Below are positions 11,931 to 25,300 of a stretch of DNA of 60,000 nucleotides, piece after piece; position 1 is the stretch's first letter; every line of letters begins with the position of its first letter. The position numbers were made by a program, and so were the translations under genes. Source of the DNA: Nymphaea colorata. Lineage: Eukaryota; Streptophyta; Magnoliopsida; Nymphaeales; Nymphaeaceae. The stretch is taken from contig NC_045145.1 of NCBI RefSeq assembly GCF_008831285.2, positions 5,270,802 to 5,330,801 of the forward strand. The letters are read 5' to 3'. Under the pieces are notes generated by a model, which saw nothing but the letters and a program-made list of their open reading frames with translations, was not told the origin of the DNA and ran no database searches.

Positions 11931-14210
11931 ATGGAGAAAAAACCTAGGCTGTTAAATGCCTGGGCAACCCTAGGTCCTCCAGGCAGTGGTCTAGGCTGCT
12001 AAATGCCTACCCAAGCCTAGGTGGCCCAGGCAATGATCTTGATGTTTTCAAACAGCAAGTAGCCTTAGAACAACCAGCTAACCTAGTGTCCCCAAGCAAC
12101 GGTTTAAGAATTTTCAAATGGTAAGTGCCTATAAACAACTAGCCAGCTTAAGGGCCTATCTGAGCATACACAGAAGCCTAGGCGTGTTGCTAACGAAATA
12201 GTTCTCACAGAAATGAGAGCAAAAAACAAGAGATAATTTTCCTCAGGGTATGGACAAATAAAAGTTTCAATTCCTACATAAACACTTTATGCAGCTTCTT
12301 ATAATTTAATTGTTTATTTGTAGTAATAAGTCCATAACATGGACTCACCAAAATAGGCACCACCTAAGTCAATGCAGCTCAGGCTAGGGTGCATTCCCAG
12401 ATTTTATCAACATGAGGCTTATGGTCACTGGTCAGAGACACCATACACTTTCCGTAAAACATTTCATGAACACTTGACTCAAGTGAGTGATGAGCTAGGT
12501 GCTTTCAAAGTTAGTGGAATATAATTTTGTCCTTTCTTTGACTTCAAAAACAGAACCTTCCAATTACTTACGATTTGAGAATGTCTTTCCATTCTCTCTC
12601 TCTCAAGTGTCAATTTTTCTCTTCCATCTCTTCTGCCCAGTCATTTCATTTCTCCCAATTCCAGCATTCTACAACAACTTTCAAGTGTCACTCCTTTTTG
12701 CTTTCTCTCTCTCCCCCAACCCACCCCCCAAAAAACACCATCACGACAAACTCACAGTTGCTTTAAGTTTTATGCCTTTAATATACTTGTCATAGCACAT
12801 AGATAATTTGTTTTATATAATATAATCTATTAATAATATACATCCTAACTAATGACTTTAACTAATCTGTTCCATTTTTAACTTTATGTCATATTTAAGA
12901 CTTGTAACTTTTGCATACATTGTTTTATATCATGTAATCTTATTATAATATATCCTATTTGTATTTTGTTAGTATATAGAAAAGAAAAGAAGGAATTTAC
13001 AAACTTCCTAAAATGGAGAACCAAATGCAGAGGGGGTAATATCCAACTATCCATAATAAACCATGATATTTCTTCAGTGTCGTAAAAGCAAAGCCCACCA
13101 AAATACCTGGGGATCTATGAACGTAAAGTAGAGCATATTGAAATGGATATGAGTCTTTCTTGATAAACTTACTCTGCCATGAGGTAGAGTCAATAACGGA
13201 CAATGGCCACACAACCTCGATGAAGTACAACAACAGATAAGATAGCACTGAAGTCCTTACCATTTTCAGGTGGAATTAAATAACCTTTTATGCAAGAAAA
13301 ACGAAGTATGAAAAGATTTCGCTTGAAGAAGTTAAAATCGCACAAACCATTGTTAATCACGATGGCAAAATTTATTTTCCAAAAGAAAAAAAAAGTCAAC
13401 ACAAATAAAAGGTACTAATTGCCACATTTATCTTCTTAAGTCGATCTGAGGATAAGATCGCCCTGTAAACTCATAGCAGGGAGATAGTTAATATCTCTCA
13501 AGGCTTTCAGCTCTAAGAAAACCTAAGAAATCAACATATATTCGTAGATCCAAATAGTCCTGATACGATAGCCATGAGAAGAAACAGAACAAAAGTTTTC
13601 ATGTCGAACAAGCACTAGCAGATCAAGGAAACAGAACTGCTCTATATGACCCATGGACGAAAAGAGCGGAAACAATAAACCGACCTAAGACTTGGAAAGC
13701 AGCCCAACATTTTCCCACCATGTTATGGAAGATTACAAGCAACTTCAACTCATAAAGTAGAACCAAGAGAAGAAATATGCCTCAAGTCGATAATCAAATA
13801 CAGTGACAAGAACTACAGTTCTTCACGCCTTCACTACCATCTGCAAAAACTAATACAAATAGCCAAACCAAAGAATTCGAAATCACCATCACATTCTCCT
13901 TGGAAGACTCAAAAGATTTTCAAACTAACCATTTTCCCCATATGAATCAAACAAGCAGAGAGTAGATGCAATGAGAGATACAAGAACACGAACAACGACC
14001 AGCAAATACGGTGAGCATAACATACATTAACGGTTTAAATTCACGAAATCCAAGAAATCCATCCAACGGCCGAAAAAAGAGGGATTTGCAGCCCTCTTTT
14101 CGTCGGCTGCTTGAGAGAGAGAGAGAGAGAGAGACTCCCCGGGGTCTGTCAGGCAGTGCCCATGGCCGTAGCGAGCGAGAGAGGCCAAGCCCTCAAACGG
14201 GCTTGGCATG
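11931..14210. other. intergenic DNA; degenerate CCTAGGC-type repeat, then unrecognised sequence
   Basis: At about 11940-12190 short motifs such as CCTAGG, CTAGGCTG and AAATGCCT recur irregularly, like a degenerate tandem array. 12570-12740 is CT-rich. Minus-strand open frames at 12997-13402 have exon-like composition but match no family I know. A transcribed UTR of a minus-strand gene is possible but not shown. Confidence 0.4.
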
Positions 14211-14217
14211 ACTGCCG

Positions 14218-14276
14218 ATCCGAGATCAGGTTTTCGGATTCCCTAGGATCTAGCAGACGCACCCTAAAATGGGTGA
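14218..14276 (+). repeat. inverted repeat arm (partner at 16008-16068)
   Basis: The block containing GAGATCAGGTTTTC, then GATTCCCTAGGATCTA and GACGCACCCTAAAATGG is repeated in reverse complement at 16008-16068 with only a few mismatches. The arms lie about 1.7 kb apart. They could be two members of one short transposon family, or termini of one element; no target duplication was confirmed. Confidence 0.6.
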
Positions 14277-14879
14277 AATTCGGTCGGATTTCCTTCATGA
14301 GATCAGAAGTTTAGCAAACTGTTGAAGATTCTAGAAGTCAATAACATTAATCAAACTCAGGTCAATTGCGGAAATAAAAAAATAAGCCATTGTTAATGAT
14401 AGAAAAATTACAACTACATACACGCACAACATTTCTGCAACAACGAATTGATCCAATCACAGAGAGAGAGGGAGAGAGAGAGGATAGACAAAGAGAGATT
14501 GCTGGATAGGGAAGCTAGGGTTACGGATAGGGAAAACAAGGGAGGTAACAGATTGAAAGAAACTGAAAGATAAAGAGATATCAACTAATTGAGAGATCTA
14601 CAAAGATGGAAGGGCGTCGTTCTGAAGAGAGAACTACCTGGCTATTATGCTGCAGACGCCTCGTTCTGAAGAGAGAGTTGTCACCTAATGTGGTAGAGGC
14701 GCTGTTCTGAAGAGAGGGTTGTCGCACAATGCATGTGGGTAACAACTTCCAAGGCAAAACCAATTTCTAGTACAAGTGACACAGCTGCTGCGTTTCTGCG
14801 GGTGCGACCAAGATTCGTAGTTAGAGATAATCAAAAGTGACTCGGGTGCGGACTATTTTTGTGAAATGCGAGTCAGGAC

Positions 14880-15120
14880 AGCACCATGAACATTTTGATC
14901 CATTTTTTGTTTTTTATTTATGTAAAAATCGATTTAGGAGGGGCCCTCTCTCTCCATCTTCTACCTCCACCGGCGGCATTCTCTCCGTCTTCCGCCGACG
15001 GCATCCTTTCTTTCTATCCGGCTGCCGCTGCTCTCTCGTCGTCTTCTACCTCCATCGGCTGCATCTTCTTCGTCCGGCGTCCGCTGCTCTCTCTTCCATC
15101 TTCTACTTTCTATCATTCTT
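14880..15120 (+). repeat. dispersed repeat with internal degenerate tandem units (copy 2)
   Basis: Plus-strand counterpart of the repeat at 7277-7531. It shares the flank TTTTTATTTATGTAAAAATCGAT and recurring CTTCTACCTCCAYCGGC units. Open frames across it are repeat translations. Confidence 0.55.
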
Positions 15121-15840
15121 CTCTTCATATTGTCCAAGCATTACCCAAAAGTGACATGGAAACGACACAAAACTAAATTATACACCCATCATTACAGTAA
15201 TATGTGGTTTATCTAATATCTTTATGAGGCCTCCCAGTGAATTCTTCACCTTCATACTTGCGAGATGGATGATGCCTAATGCACAGACAAAACTCCAAAT
15301 GGGGGTTTACAACCCAACACTCAAAAAAAGATGCCCGAAGGCCCCTCCATTCCTCTGAGGTGGTGGTGTTAGAGCCTTGGCAGCGGAACAACACCTTTGA
15401 TCAACTCTCTCAAACGGCAGACGCGACAGCAACAGGAAAAATGGAAGAAGAAGAAGAAAAAAAAAACAGAATTCGAGGGTTTGCTTTTGGGAGGCGCAGC
15501 TTGGTTAATCGGACGATCAACCTGTAGTGCTGGGCCTATATAGTTCGCCTCCAGGATTTTTGAAATCCGAGCATCGGTTATGCCCAGATAGTATTTTTGG
15601 TAAGCTTGTAAATGATAACAAATTACACATTGATTTTGTTTAATGGAATTTATTTATTTCGAAATCAATTTCTTATATTAATCTCGTATCTACAGAGGAC
15701 CCTTTGTAGTTATTAGAGGAAGAATAGGGCTCAGGGCCATTATCTAGCACGTGGCTGCGTCGGTGTCAGCGATGTACCTTCAACTTTGTTAGCATAACCC
15801 ATACTTAAGATGCATAGACATAACGCCCACTAGAATCTAA

Positions 15841-15902
15841 CAAAAGAGCCGCCTTAAATATATCCATAACCACAAAAGAGCCGCCTTAAATATATCCATA
15901 AC
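15841..15902 (+). repeat. 32-bp tandem duplication
   Basis: A unit beginning CAAAAGAGCCGCCTTAAATA occurs twice in direct succession (starts at 15841 and 15873), with no mismatch seen across the 30 shared bases. Confidence 0.9.
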
Positions 15903-16007
15903 CGATCAGCTAAGCTATGCTCCTTAACACTAGTTATATCTTTGAGCCCAGGATGATGTAAAGACTCGATGAAAAGGATTTGAGAGGCATTATGTTCTAC
16001 TCTCGAG

Positions 16008-16390
16008 ACTATCCATTTTAGGGTGCGTCTGATAGATCCTAGGGAATCTGAAAACCTGATCTCGAATTTCATATATTATAGGATTAGATACTAAGTTAAA
16101 TTTTTGATTTCAGATCTATGTTATTTGGATCAAGAACTCACACCATACAAGTTTGGATTTCAGAGTTAAATCCGAATCTCAACTCTAATTGGCCCCTTAG
16201 ATCTAAAATCTCATTTTCAAACCTTTAAATTTAGATCTCTGAATTGAATCATAAAGTATACATTTAGCTTTTTCTTAATCAAACCTTGAATTCATACTTG
16301 GATTTCAAGCATTTGGATTTCAGATCACAAATCTCTTACGTCCACATCCCAAGTCCCTAGAAACTGAATCTCAACTCTATCTGGCCCTAG
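16008..16390 (-). repeat. inverted repeat arm and MITE-like AT-rich repeat
   Basis: 16008-16068 is the reverse complement of the block at 14218-14276. It starts a region to about 16390 in which GATTTCAGA, GGATTTCA and AATCTCAACTCTA motifs recur. The region is bounded by TAGGGTGCG on the left and GGCCCTAG on the right, which suggests a small non-autonomous DNA transposon. The ends are not proven. Confidence 0.4.
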
Positions 16391-16689
16391 TTTGCATTCA
16401 TATTAGATCTAGAAACCGTTGCATGGATTGATGATGATACAAATCATGAACTAGATCTAAGGGTTCCAAATATAGCACTCTAATTTTTAATTATTCGCAT
16501 AGATCTTCTAAAATTTCATCTTTTTCAAATCAGGGCACGGTAGGATCTATATGACAATTATAACTTAAAGTCTAGAACATTCAAAACTGATACCTTAAAA
16601 AAAAACCTCTTAGCTTGGCAGTTGCTCAATAAGTTGGTGGGTCTTCCCGATTCAACTCTGCTTTATAAAACTTAAAGCGGTGGATCGAG

Positions 16690-16866
16690 GTAGAAATTTT
16701 TTGTTGCATCAGCCAAACTCAAAATTTTAAATTGGCCCCAAATAAAATCTTTTAAAATTTTTATATACATTAAACTAAAGTGTTTTAAATTTATATATAA
16801 ATTTTTAAAATCCGAGAGGCTGCCAAGGACCCTGCCTGCCGGGGCCACTTTGCCTTTGCCCCTGGA
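16690..16866 (+). repeat. Tip100-type hAT MITE copy (family of four in this window), degenerate
   Basis: AT-rich core with repeated AAATTTTTATAT motifs, ending in GGGGCCACTTTGCC and TTGCCCCTGG. That end resembles the plant hAT Tip100-type terminus GGCTCCGCCCCTG. Relatives are at 31018-31216, 41310-41495 and, inverted, 44500-44685. Confidence 0.45.
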
Positions 16867-18154
16867 TCAAGGGATCCTTCCTCATTCCACTGCACGTGTA
16901 ATAATTTTAAAAAAAAAAAAAAAAAAAGGAGATTTAAGAAGATCATATGTTAGGTGGCCAATTTCCAATTGAAGTTCAGTAGTTTTTGCTTCTTTGAAAG
17001 CGTATGCATGCCGGAATTAGTAGGTGGGGGGATGGCATCCTTTGTTCGTTCAATAACGAAAGTCTAAATTCAAAAAACAGTAAAAGTGAATAATATTTCT
17101 AGTTTAAAGAGATAGAAAGAGAAAGAAATCACTCGAGTCAAACTCGACTAAGTTCATGTTCAAGCCTAGGTGCCCCCTTATTAGAAAATAACATATACCC
17201 AACTTTTCTTTTCTTTAGCAATCTCCAACGTTAATAAAAAAAATAATTTAACATTTAATTTAAATATTAAAAAAAGACTTAACTAATTCAAAATGCAAGT
17301 TTGCGGGGGATAGGTGCCCCCCAATCCCTATTACTATAGATATTTACAAAGTATGCACAAAATCACAAAAAATTAGCCTCCATCAGCCTAATTATTAACT
17401 TTGGCTTTTTTTTCTCCAATGTAGCTCCTCCTCTTTTAAGCAGATGTCTTACTCTTTCTTGGGAAGCAATTCGTATTGAGAATCAATCATGCCTTGTTCA
17501 TGGGAGTTCAGGATCTTTTGTAGTTCTTTTTGGCTTGCTTTGATTTTTGGGGGGATCCTGCCAAAAGGAATTGCAATTCTAGGCAATAAGAGTATTTTTT
17601 TTAACTCTCTTAAGCTTTATTAAGAAGTTGAATCATAGGGCAACCTGGAGTGTCATAATACCATACATGTTCAGTAACTTCCTCATGCTCAAAGATATTC
17701 TCTTGAGAGTATTTCTGTCATTTTTTTTATCTTATTAAATTAGATTATGATCCGTCAAGGGGGCTTCAGACAACAAGGAACATGCCTTTAGTTTGATTTT
17801 TATGAGTGTTGTTATGTTTCTGTGTCTTTTAAGTGATGAAATTGGGGGAATTGAAAGGCTTTCATCCAAAACTGTGGGTTGATGGCCTCTTTGTTCATCC
17901 ATAAATTTTGCTTGTGTATCGAAAATGAATCGGGTCATGAATCGGCAATCGAATCTTAAGGGCGCATCCGGGAGCGACGTGGCAGCACGTGTGATTCATC
18001 GTTAATCGTTGGTTCAGATGAGCTCAATCCTTGCAGGCAATGAACTCCACCAATGAAGCGCCGACACGTGCACCTGCTCGAGGCCACGGGATTGCCTTTT
18101 TTGGGGTGTGATCAGAAGCTTGGTTTCTGAGGAATCCACGCCGTCCCCATCACA
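16867..18154. other. intergenic DNA and promoter side of the DUF1118 gene
   Basis: AT-rich DNA with a poly-A run (16909-16927). No gene is recognised. The last several hundred bases, which include GC-richer sequence from 17950, must hold the promoter and 5' UTR of the gene starting at 18155, but I see no clear TATA box. Confidence 0.4.
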
Positions 18155-20970
18155 ATGGGAACTCTTCTCCACCTTCATGGTGGCTCTGTGTTGTCGGCGA
18201 TGGCTTCTCGAGGCGGAGTGGTTCCTCGTCCTTCTTCGCCCTTCCAGACAGTGGCTGCTCAGAAGCCTTCTGGCACGCGCTCCATTGGCACCAGGAAGGT
18301 GAGGTGTCTGTAAATCATCGCTGTGCGTGAGTGTGTGGGGTCTCGTCTTGTAGTACTTCATGATACTAATTCTTCATGATAAAAATGATTTGTGGTTGTG
18401 GAAGCAGTTCAGTTTGGTTTTATTCTCTGTTAACCTTTGTTGGTTTTGGTGTTTGATGTTCCAGATAGAAGATGAGTGTCCAGTTCTGCTTTTTATTGTC
18501 TACTTACGCCTTTTCTCCTCTTCTTATGGTCTTTGGTTACATATGTTTGGAAGGTGACGGGATTCTGGTTTTAGGAAATGGGTAGCAGAATCTATTGGAA
18601 CATGACCCAGAACTTGCGAGATGCAACTTTGGATTTGCATAATATAATTCATGTGTGCTCTTCATTTCTTAGATGGTTTTAATTATTAGAGTTAATTTTA
18701 TGTGGAAGCTTTCTGATTTCATTTTTTTAATTGTCTGTGAGTTAATTTTATGTGTTCCACATGCTTTCTGATTTCATTTTTTAATTGTCTGTACGACATC
18801 ATTCTATTCAGTTACTGCAAATCAAGTTTAAAAGTTTTGAAAATGTCTTCTGCTTTAGTTCTTGTACTTTTTTGCTACTTTCAGTTTCTTTTTTGACCTA
18901 CACTGGTACATATAAGAGTACGAAAATATAGAGAATGGAAAATAGTTATTTTTTGTTTCTGAATTTCGCTGAAGTGTTTGAATGAAGAATGTTATAAATT
19001 GGCAAACAATCTACATATTCTTAATACTTTCAGGTTTGGATAAGTTAGCAAATCTCTTTCTGCTGATAGGGAGGTAGATATGTAAGGGTGTGTAGAACAT
19101 GATCACAATCTTAAAATAAGGTGGTTATTTACCTAGTTTGTTCCTTCAATCACAAAAATCATATTCATCGTAGAAAGAAAGATGCTCCAGATGCTTCACG
19201 TAAACAAGTGCTTCACATAAACAAGCATTTCTGTTTCTATTTAGAAATCTACATGTCTCCTAGGAGATTTCACAAATGTGGTTCAATTAATCCACATATA
19301 TTTCTCTCTCAAAGCCTTGCCTACCACCTATTGGTACTCCCTCATTAATTAGGTTTTGTGAAGCAACACAATCAGTTAGGACCATACATGGTAGAACCTT
19401 GAGGTATTAAGCTGAAAGTTTGACATAATGAAACATCATAAACAAAAGAAAAGTTTCCTGTGATATGTAGATGTATTACGTCCATATCTGTGCCTGCATA
19501 TTGCTAACTCATGGCATGTCTAATCAAGCAAGACATATGCTTATCTGGGAAAAAATGAAATAGCATAATTACATGGGCCAGCAGTGAAAAATAAGGTACA
19601 CACTTCATAACAGTTCTGAAGAAAACTGAAACAGAGAAAAATGTGTGGGTATTGTGTTTGACTACAGGGCCTTAAGTGGTTTACTGAGGCATGTAACTAG
19701 ATGGAAATGTCTGATGGATGATTCTTCTCTAACTCTTAAAATGTGATTTCATCTCTCTCATTTCTTGGACATGTACAGTTCACTTCTTTATCAGTGCATG
19801 CCTTAAAATTTATGGTGTTTTACTTTTTGGAATCAAATCCCCCATTCAAACAGGGTAGGTTGAATGCGAAGTGACAACAGTGACTCCCACCTGGTTAATA
19901 AATAGCTTTCATCCAGTAGTCCATTATGTGGACCTCCATTTAATATACTATTGTTCCTTTTGGAAATATTTAATCTGGTGTGGTGGTGCCTGTTCAGCTT
20001 ACAAGCTTAAGCTTCATTTCACTTAAGGAATGGCTATTCTTCAACATTGCTAGGTTGCTTAGTGGAAATTTCATGGGTTTCTTTTGGTTGTAATCTTTGG
20101 TTCAATGGAAGTTAGGCCAGGATTCTGCTAAATTGTGGTGGTAGATAAATATCATCTTCTAATGGTGAGCTGACATTACCGTAGTTCTTATATACATTCT
20201 CAAGAATGTCTAGAAATAATGTATTAGATGGTGCATATTCTGTAGCATGCTATGTTGCATGGATTCCAGCACCTTATGTGCTTATGCAAATGAACCATGC
20301 TTGCATTTGCCAAATTATTCACCATATTGGCTTTGTTCATGTAATGTATTTTCTGCGACGTCATCCTATAACAGTACAACTTACCAGTTTCAGGGTACAA
20401 ATTTATATGACATCCATAATTCTTTTTGAACTAAAAGGTGGATCTGCGTTCAAAATCTCAGCGGAGTCAACTGATTCGACTCAGTGACCATCCTCAACCT
20501 GGTCAAAAAATGGGAAAGCCAGGAAATTAACAAGACACCCGGGTCAACTGAAACATAAGACTGATTTAACTGAGTCATAAATATATGTGGATTATGCTCT
20601 ATATGTCTATGTCAGATAGGTGGGAGGTGTGGATGCAGATGTGGGTCCAGGTGTGACAATATTCACAAAAAATTTGTGTGCCGGTGAAGCGGGGTATATG
20701 TATGTAAAATCTGTTATATAATTAATTAACTGTTTAACGGCTTCAATTGTCTGTATTTGTAAATAATTTTGTTGCATTAAAGTTACCTTAGTCTAATTTA
20801 GAGTTTTAATAAATAGAATAAAGTTTTTTTAAGATGACTGTTTTTCTGAAGATGACCCTGTGATCGTCCTTTAAAAGGGATGATAGAGGGACATTCCCAC
20901 AGAGAGAGAGAGAGAGATGAGATGGGTGTGAGCCTGTGAGGCATGGACATGTGAAGTGAGGTAAGCTTCC

Positions 20971-21012
<42 letters not shown>

Positions 21013-22347
21013 TTAAGGTAAAGAAGAGGGAGTATGGTCAACAGCCCATGGCTTGCATTGATTGATTCGGATGCTGCACTAGAAGCGAGTGCATCTACGT
21101 GCCTTAGGTATAGATCATATTACATGGCATGTGTATATACATACTTATATTCTATGAAATTTTCATTGTCACAAATGAAAGATGCATATACATGCACTGG
21201 TAACAAAATTATAGTAAAGATATACATATTTGCCTTTTCATAACATATTATATATAATATATTCTGTCACAATGAATTATCAATGGCATGATATACATAT
21301 TGAATGTACTTTATGCAAAAAATGTACTTGTCAAAATCAGGCTGAGTCAAATTGACCCAGCGAGCCACAAGTCAATCTATTCTCAGTGAGTTCCAAGCTA
21401 CATGTTTTTTAAAACCTTGAGGTTGTTGGCCTTCTTGTGCAGGTAACTGTACAAATGCTGAACCAAAATTAGACAATGTCGCAGTGTCAAATAATAAGCA
21501 ACCCACTTCCTTCCTTTTCAGAAAAGATAAAACCAGTAATATAAAATTACTAAAAAGTGCTGGTGGATTCACTAGAAATTATCAGAAGGCATATCTGGTT
21601 CTCCTTGCATAATTTTCTGGTTCTGCCTCTGATAAAAAGCTTTTTCCATCAACCAAAGTAATATTCTGTACCAGAATTTTCTGAACTAGAATGGAATATT
21701 TTGCACCTAGAAATCTATGAACAAATTTCTCAGACACGTGTGGTTTCAAACAGCTGTCCATGTAAAAATAAAAATGGCTTCCTTTGTCATGCCAGGGGGT
21801 ATTCAGTCACTTACCTTATGTCCCTAACAATGTGAAAAGTTTGGTAGAAAAATTACATTTTCTCCTTTACTAGTCCAACCTAGAGTGATTGACTTGCTGC
21901 CATGATCTTTACAACCAGGGTACAATAGCATTTCCTGTTGGTGAGCCGTATACTGGTCCACGTCAACTCAACTCCAACTCATCACCAGTTAAGCTTCTAT
22001 CAAGAGTACAGGAATTGAGACTGTTAAGCAAAGCTGAGAAGGCCGGCTTACTATCTGCAGCTGAGAAGTTCGGGCTGTCACTCTCAACAGTGGAAAAACT
22101 GGGCTTACTCTCAAAGGCAGAAGAATTGGGAGTCCTGTCTGCAGCCACAGATCCAGGGACTCCCACTGCCCTGTTGAGCCTGAGCCTTGGACTGCTGCTC
22201 TTGGGACCCCTTTGTGTCTTCTTTGTCCCAGAGGAGAACACACTGGAGATAGTTGTGCAGGTAGTTGTGGCTCTAGTTTCCATTGCTGGTGGCTCAGCAG
22301 CCTTTGCTGCATCAAATTTTGTATCAAACTTGCAGAAATCTGATTAA
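18155..22347 (+). CDS. RIQ1/RIQ2-like thylakoid membrane protein (DUF1118 family), two-exon model
   Basis: Chloroplast thylakoid protein. The Arabidopsis relatives RIQ1 and RIQ2 affect grana stacking, LHCII organisation and non-photochemical quenching. Exon 2 (21919-22347) is secure. It carries the family blocks [40 protein letters not shown] and [11 protein letters not shown], two membrane helices (model residues about 132-151 and 158-183) and the C-terminus [15 protein letters not shown] before TAA. Its acceptor is ACAACCAG, with phase 0. Exon 1 is inferred as 18155-18298, from an ATG preceded by an in-frame TGA at 18128. It encodes 48 Ser/Arg/Thr-rich, acid-free residues like a transit peptide and ends at AGGAAG|GTGAGG in phase 0, so the joined model is 190 aa. 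An in-frame ATG at 18200 is an alternative start. A small middle exon cannot be excluded. The region between is a 3.62-kb intron. Confidence 0.85.
18299..21918 (+). other. long intron of the DUF1118 gene
   Basis: Bounded by AAG|GTGAGG and ACAACCAG|GGT. It is T-rich on the coding strand. It contains an imperfect duplication near 18702-18792 (CTTTCTGATTTCATTTTTT and AATTGTCTGT twice), a (GT)17 tract at 20974-21008 and a (GA)n run at 20902-20918. Open frames such as 20206-20487 have no recognised domain. Confidence 0.65.
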
Positions 22348-25300
22348 CAGTAATTGTGTACATCTATTATCCACTGAATCTCAGTTTGTAAAATAATACT
22401 TCATCTCTCTCTCTCTCTTTCTACACACACACACACACACAACACATTAGACCTGATATCATCGTGACAAATCAAATATTGTCATCATATTTGAGAATCA
22501 AGTCAATCATGACAAGTTCAGTTACACTGACCTGTTAAAATGAGATTAGATATATTGATATATTTAATGGTAATGGAGGATTTGAATTTCTTTTCCTTGT
22601 CTAACTTTTGTTGCTGCCGCAAGCTATGTATGTTGGTGAACCTGTAGAATGAAACACAATACGTTCAACTCGGAATCTTCATATCAGCTAAAGATAATCC
22701 ACATATTGAAAAATTGGATTCATCTCAATACTGTTCTTTACATGCTAACTGAGAAAGGATAACACAAAGAGGAATATACAAACTGCAAGCTCAACGTTGA
22801 TAGGGCAGTTGCTTGGATTACTACCTGCTGACCTTGAATGAGTGCTCCCTCACCATCACCGATGTACCTCTGTCCACCAATTACCCAACAGAAAGTCACC
22901 CTACTTTTAGGCCTTATGGCAGATGCTTTTTGAATTCTTGATGTGCATCATTTACTGTAATTTCTTCTGTAAGATTTGGATAATTTATATTTTCTTCTTG
23001 ACTGATTGATGAGGAGAAAACCTTGTCCCCGTTTTGTTGCATTTTAGACGTACATCTTGGTGGCGATATAGCCCGTTTATTCAGATCTTGCGTTCAACAT
23101 GATCTAAATCTCTAAGTAAAATTGGATGCTAGCTTTTAGAGCCAAACACAATTAGACAAAAAAGACTTCTGTTCATGCTCTCAGCTCATCTATATATGAG
23201 AAACAAACCAAAAAGGTGCTCACATGCCTGTTTAGACAAATTGCAAACAAGCTTTATACGAGCCAAGCCAAGGGAAGCCAAAGCGACAAACTAAGCTCCC
23301 CAGATGCAAAACAGGCAAAATCGAGAGCCATAACTTATTTCAAGTTTCTTATCATGGCACCCTGTCACGATTTTATCGTTGAAGTTTTCATCTTGGCTAC
23401 ATAACGTGCTTCCAATGTAAGAAAACTTGTGCCATTTTAGGTGTAAGAACACCAAAGCAAAGTCGGTGGCTAAAGAGAGCTTTTTGAATTCTCTCACTGC
23501 CATAGAGCATATCTAGTCTTTTACCGAATCCAATTTTCGAAGGACTTTCACATCCTTCTTAATTGGTCTTAATTCAACCATTCTCAATGCAAGCAGCACA
23601 GCATATAAAAACACATTGTTGATGCTAAAACTGCTTGTTGTCTCTTGTTAAAATGGTCGGCAAAGGAGCAGGTAATGTGTTGTGTTTGCTCCGAACATGT
23701 TTGGACCCCCCTGTTGTCATGGTGTACAGGCTTCCCTGGGAAAAATATAAAGTAAAGATAGTATATCACCTGCTCCTTGGTGAGAGGCAAGCCCGTTAAC
23801 AACTCTGGTCTCTGACTTACTGCTTCCAACAAATCCTTGTCTCTGTTTTTTATAAGTGTTTAAATTAGTAGTAGACGTCAAATGTCAAATTAATTTCTCA
23901 ATTGAAACTTCTTTCATCAAAATGATGCAACTATCTTGGAAAGGGAAGCAAGCAATTACTTGATATAATGAAATGCAAACATTTTTCTTTTCCTTGGTTG
24001 AATTGAAAAGATAGGTTTACAGATCTTATATCTCAAGATTTAGAACAACATCGTCAACCCATTCTACCAAGTACAAGACAGTTTCAGCTGCAAACCATTA
24101 TTCAAATAATGAAAACGGTATGTTAATTTTTTGAAAGCAAACCAGTTTTTAAAATGTTTGGATTGTTCTTCACAAGCCATGACATGAGATTTTCAGCGAA
24201 TATAACCAGACAATTAAGCATTGATGATGTTATGCAACGTGTTCTTCTTTTTGTTTTTTCCTCAGTTTCGAAAGCCATCGTAATGGAAGCTGAACTATGA
24301 TTGTGGCAATGGAAATGGACAAGCAGGCACCCTCAGCCATTCTGAATCTCCCTTTTCCTCATTGCACCAGGATCATGCACAGGGGCGTGGAATGCATGAG
24401 CGATGAATTGTTCTCGACCTTTGGCAACAGCTGTGCAAGTGGAAGCTCATTTTTTTTTGCAAATAAATGGTCAAGCCCCTCTTTATGATCCAAGGCGCCC
24501 TTTCATGGTGACCCATGACGGGTTTAAGTAAGAAGGCATGAAGAGAATTTCTGCCTTACACTTAAACTAAAATGCGAAGTACGTCACAATAAATAAGCAA
24601 ACTCAGAAGCAGGCATGTGCACTCCATATCTGTTGCTAATGGAAAGGCTAAAGAAGGAATTACGTTGTGCAGACGAAGTTTACTTCCAGAATTTGGTCAT
24701 GGAAGTAGCGAAGAGACGAGAAGGAATTACCTGAGCCAGCAAGTGATCAGCTAATATTGTCTCACCTGACTTGCCCATTGGCAGAAGAGCCCTTTAGAGG
24801 AAAGACAGAGAGAGAGAGAGAGAGAGAGATGCGCTAAAATTCCAAAAGCACTATACTTGATCACCCCTCTGATCTTGCAAGGAAGAAATCAAGAAAGGTT
24901 CTGTTCTGTTTGATGTTTGTGCGTCAAGAGCAGTCAAGAGCTGCTCGTCTGTAGAAGCATGGCACGTTAATTCCATGAAGAGTTTGAAAAAAGGATACTT
25001 GGGAGGTACTGCAATGGTGAGTTTAATCTTCTTTCCCCTGCAAAGTCGTGTTTATTGGGTACATGCCAATTTATGAAATGATGATAATTTATGCTGCATT
25101 CTAGTGCCGATCTTGGGCTATTCATTTGTATTTGTTGGTATCAGTTGTAGTTTTATAACATCAACATTTTCTTTTTGGTTACAAGTTAGTAGACCATTCG
25201 ATGAACAAACTCCATGTTCCTAACTTCCTGTAACTTTCAACTCAATAAGACCCTATGATCTTTCTCTTATATTTTCTCCTCATCATTCTCTCTCTCTCTC

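Noticed and set aside
18014-18361. 115-codon minus-strand open frame
   Set aside because: It is antisense to the inferred first exon of the DUF1118 gene and has no family features; the GC-rich coding exon explains it.
20206-20487. 93-codon frame inside the DUF1118 intron
   Set aside because: No domain, no splice context and typical intron composition.
21963-22363. Minus-strand frames of 106 and 124 codons
   Set aside because: Shadows of the strongly conserved DUF1118 exon on the other strand.
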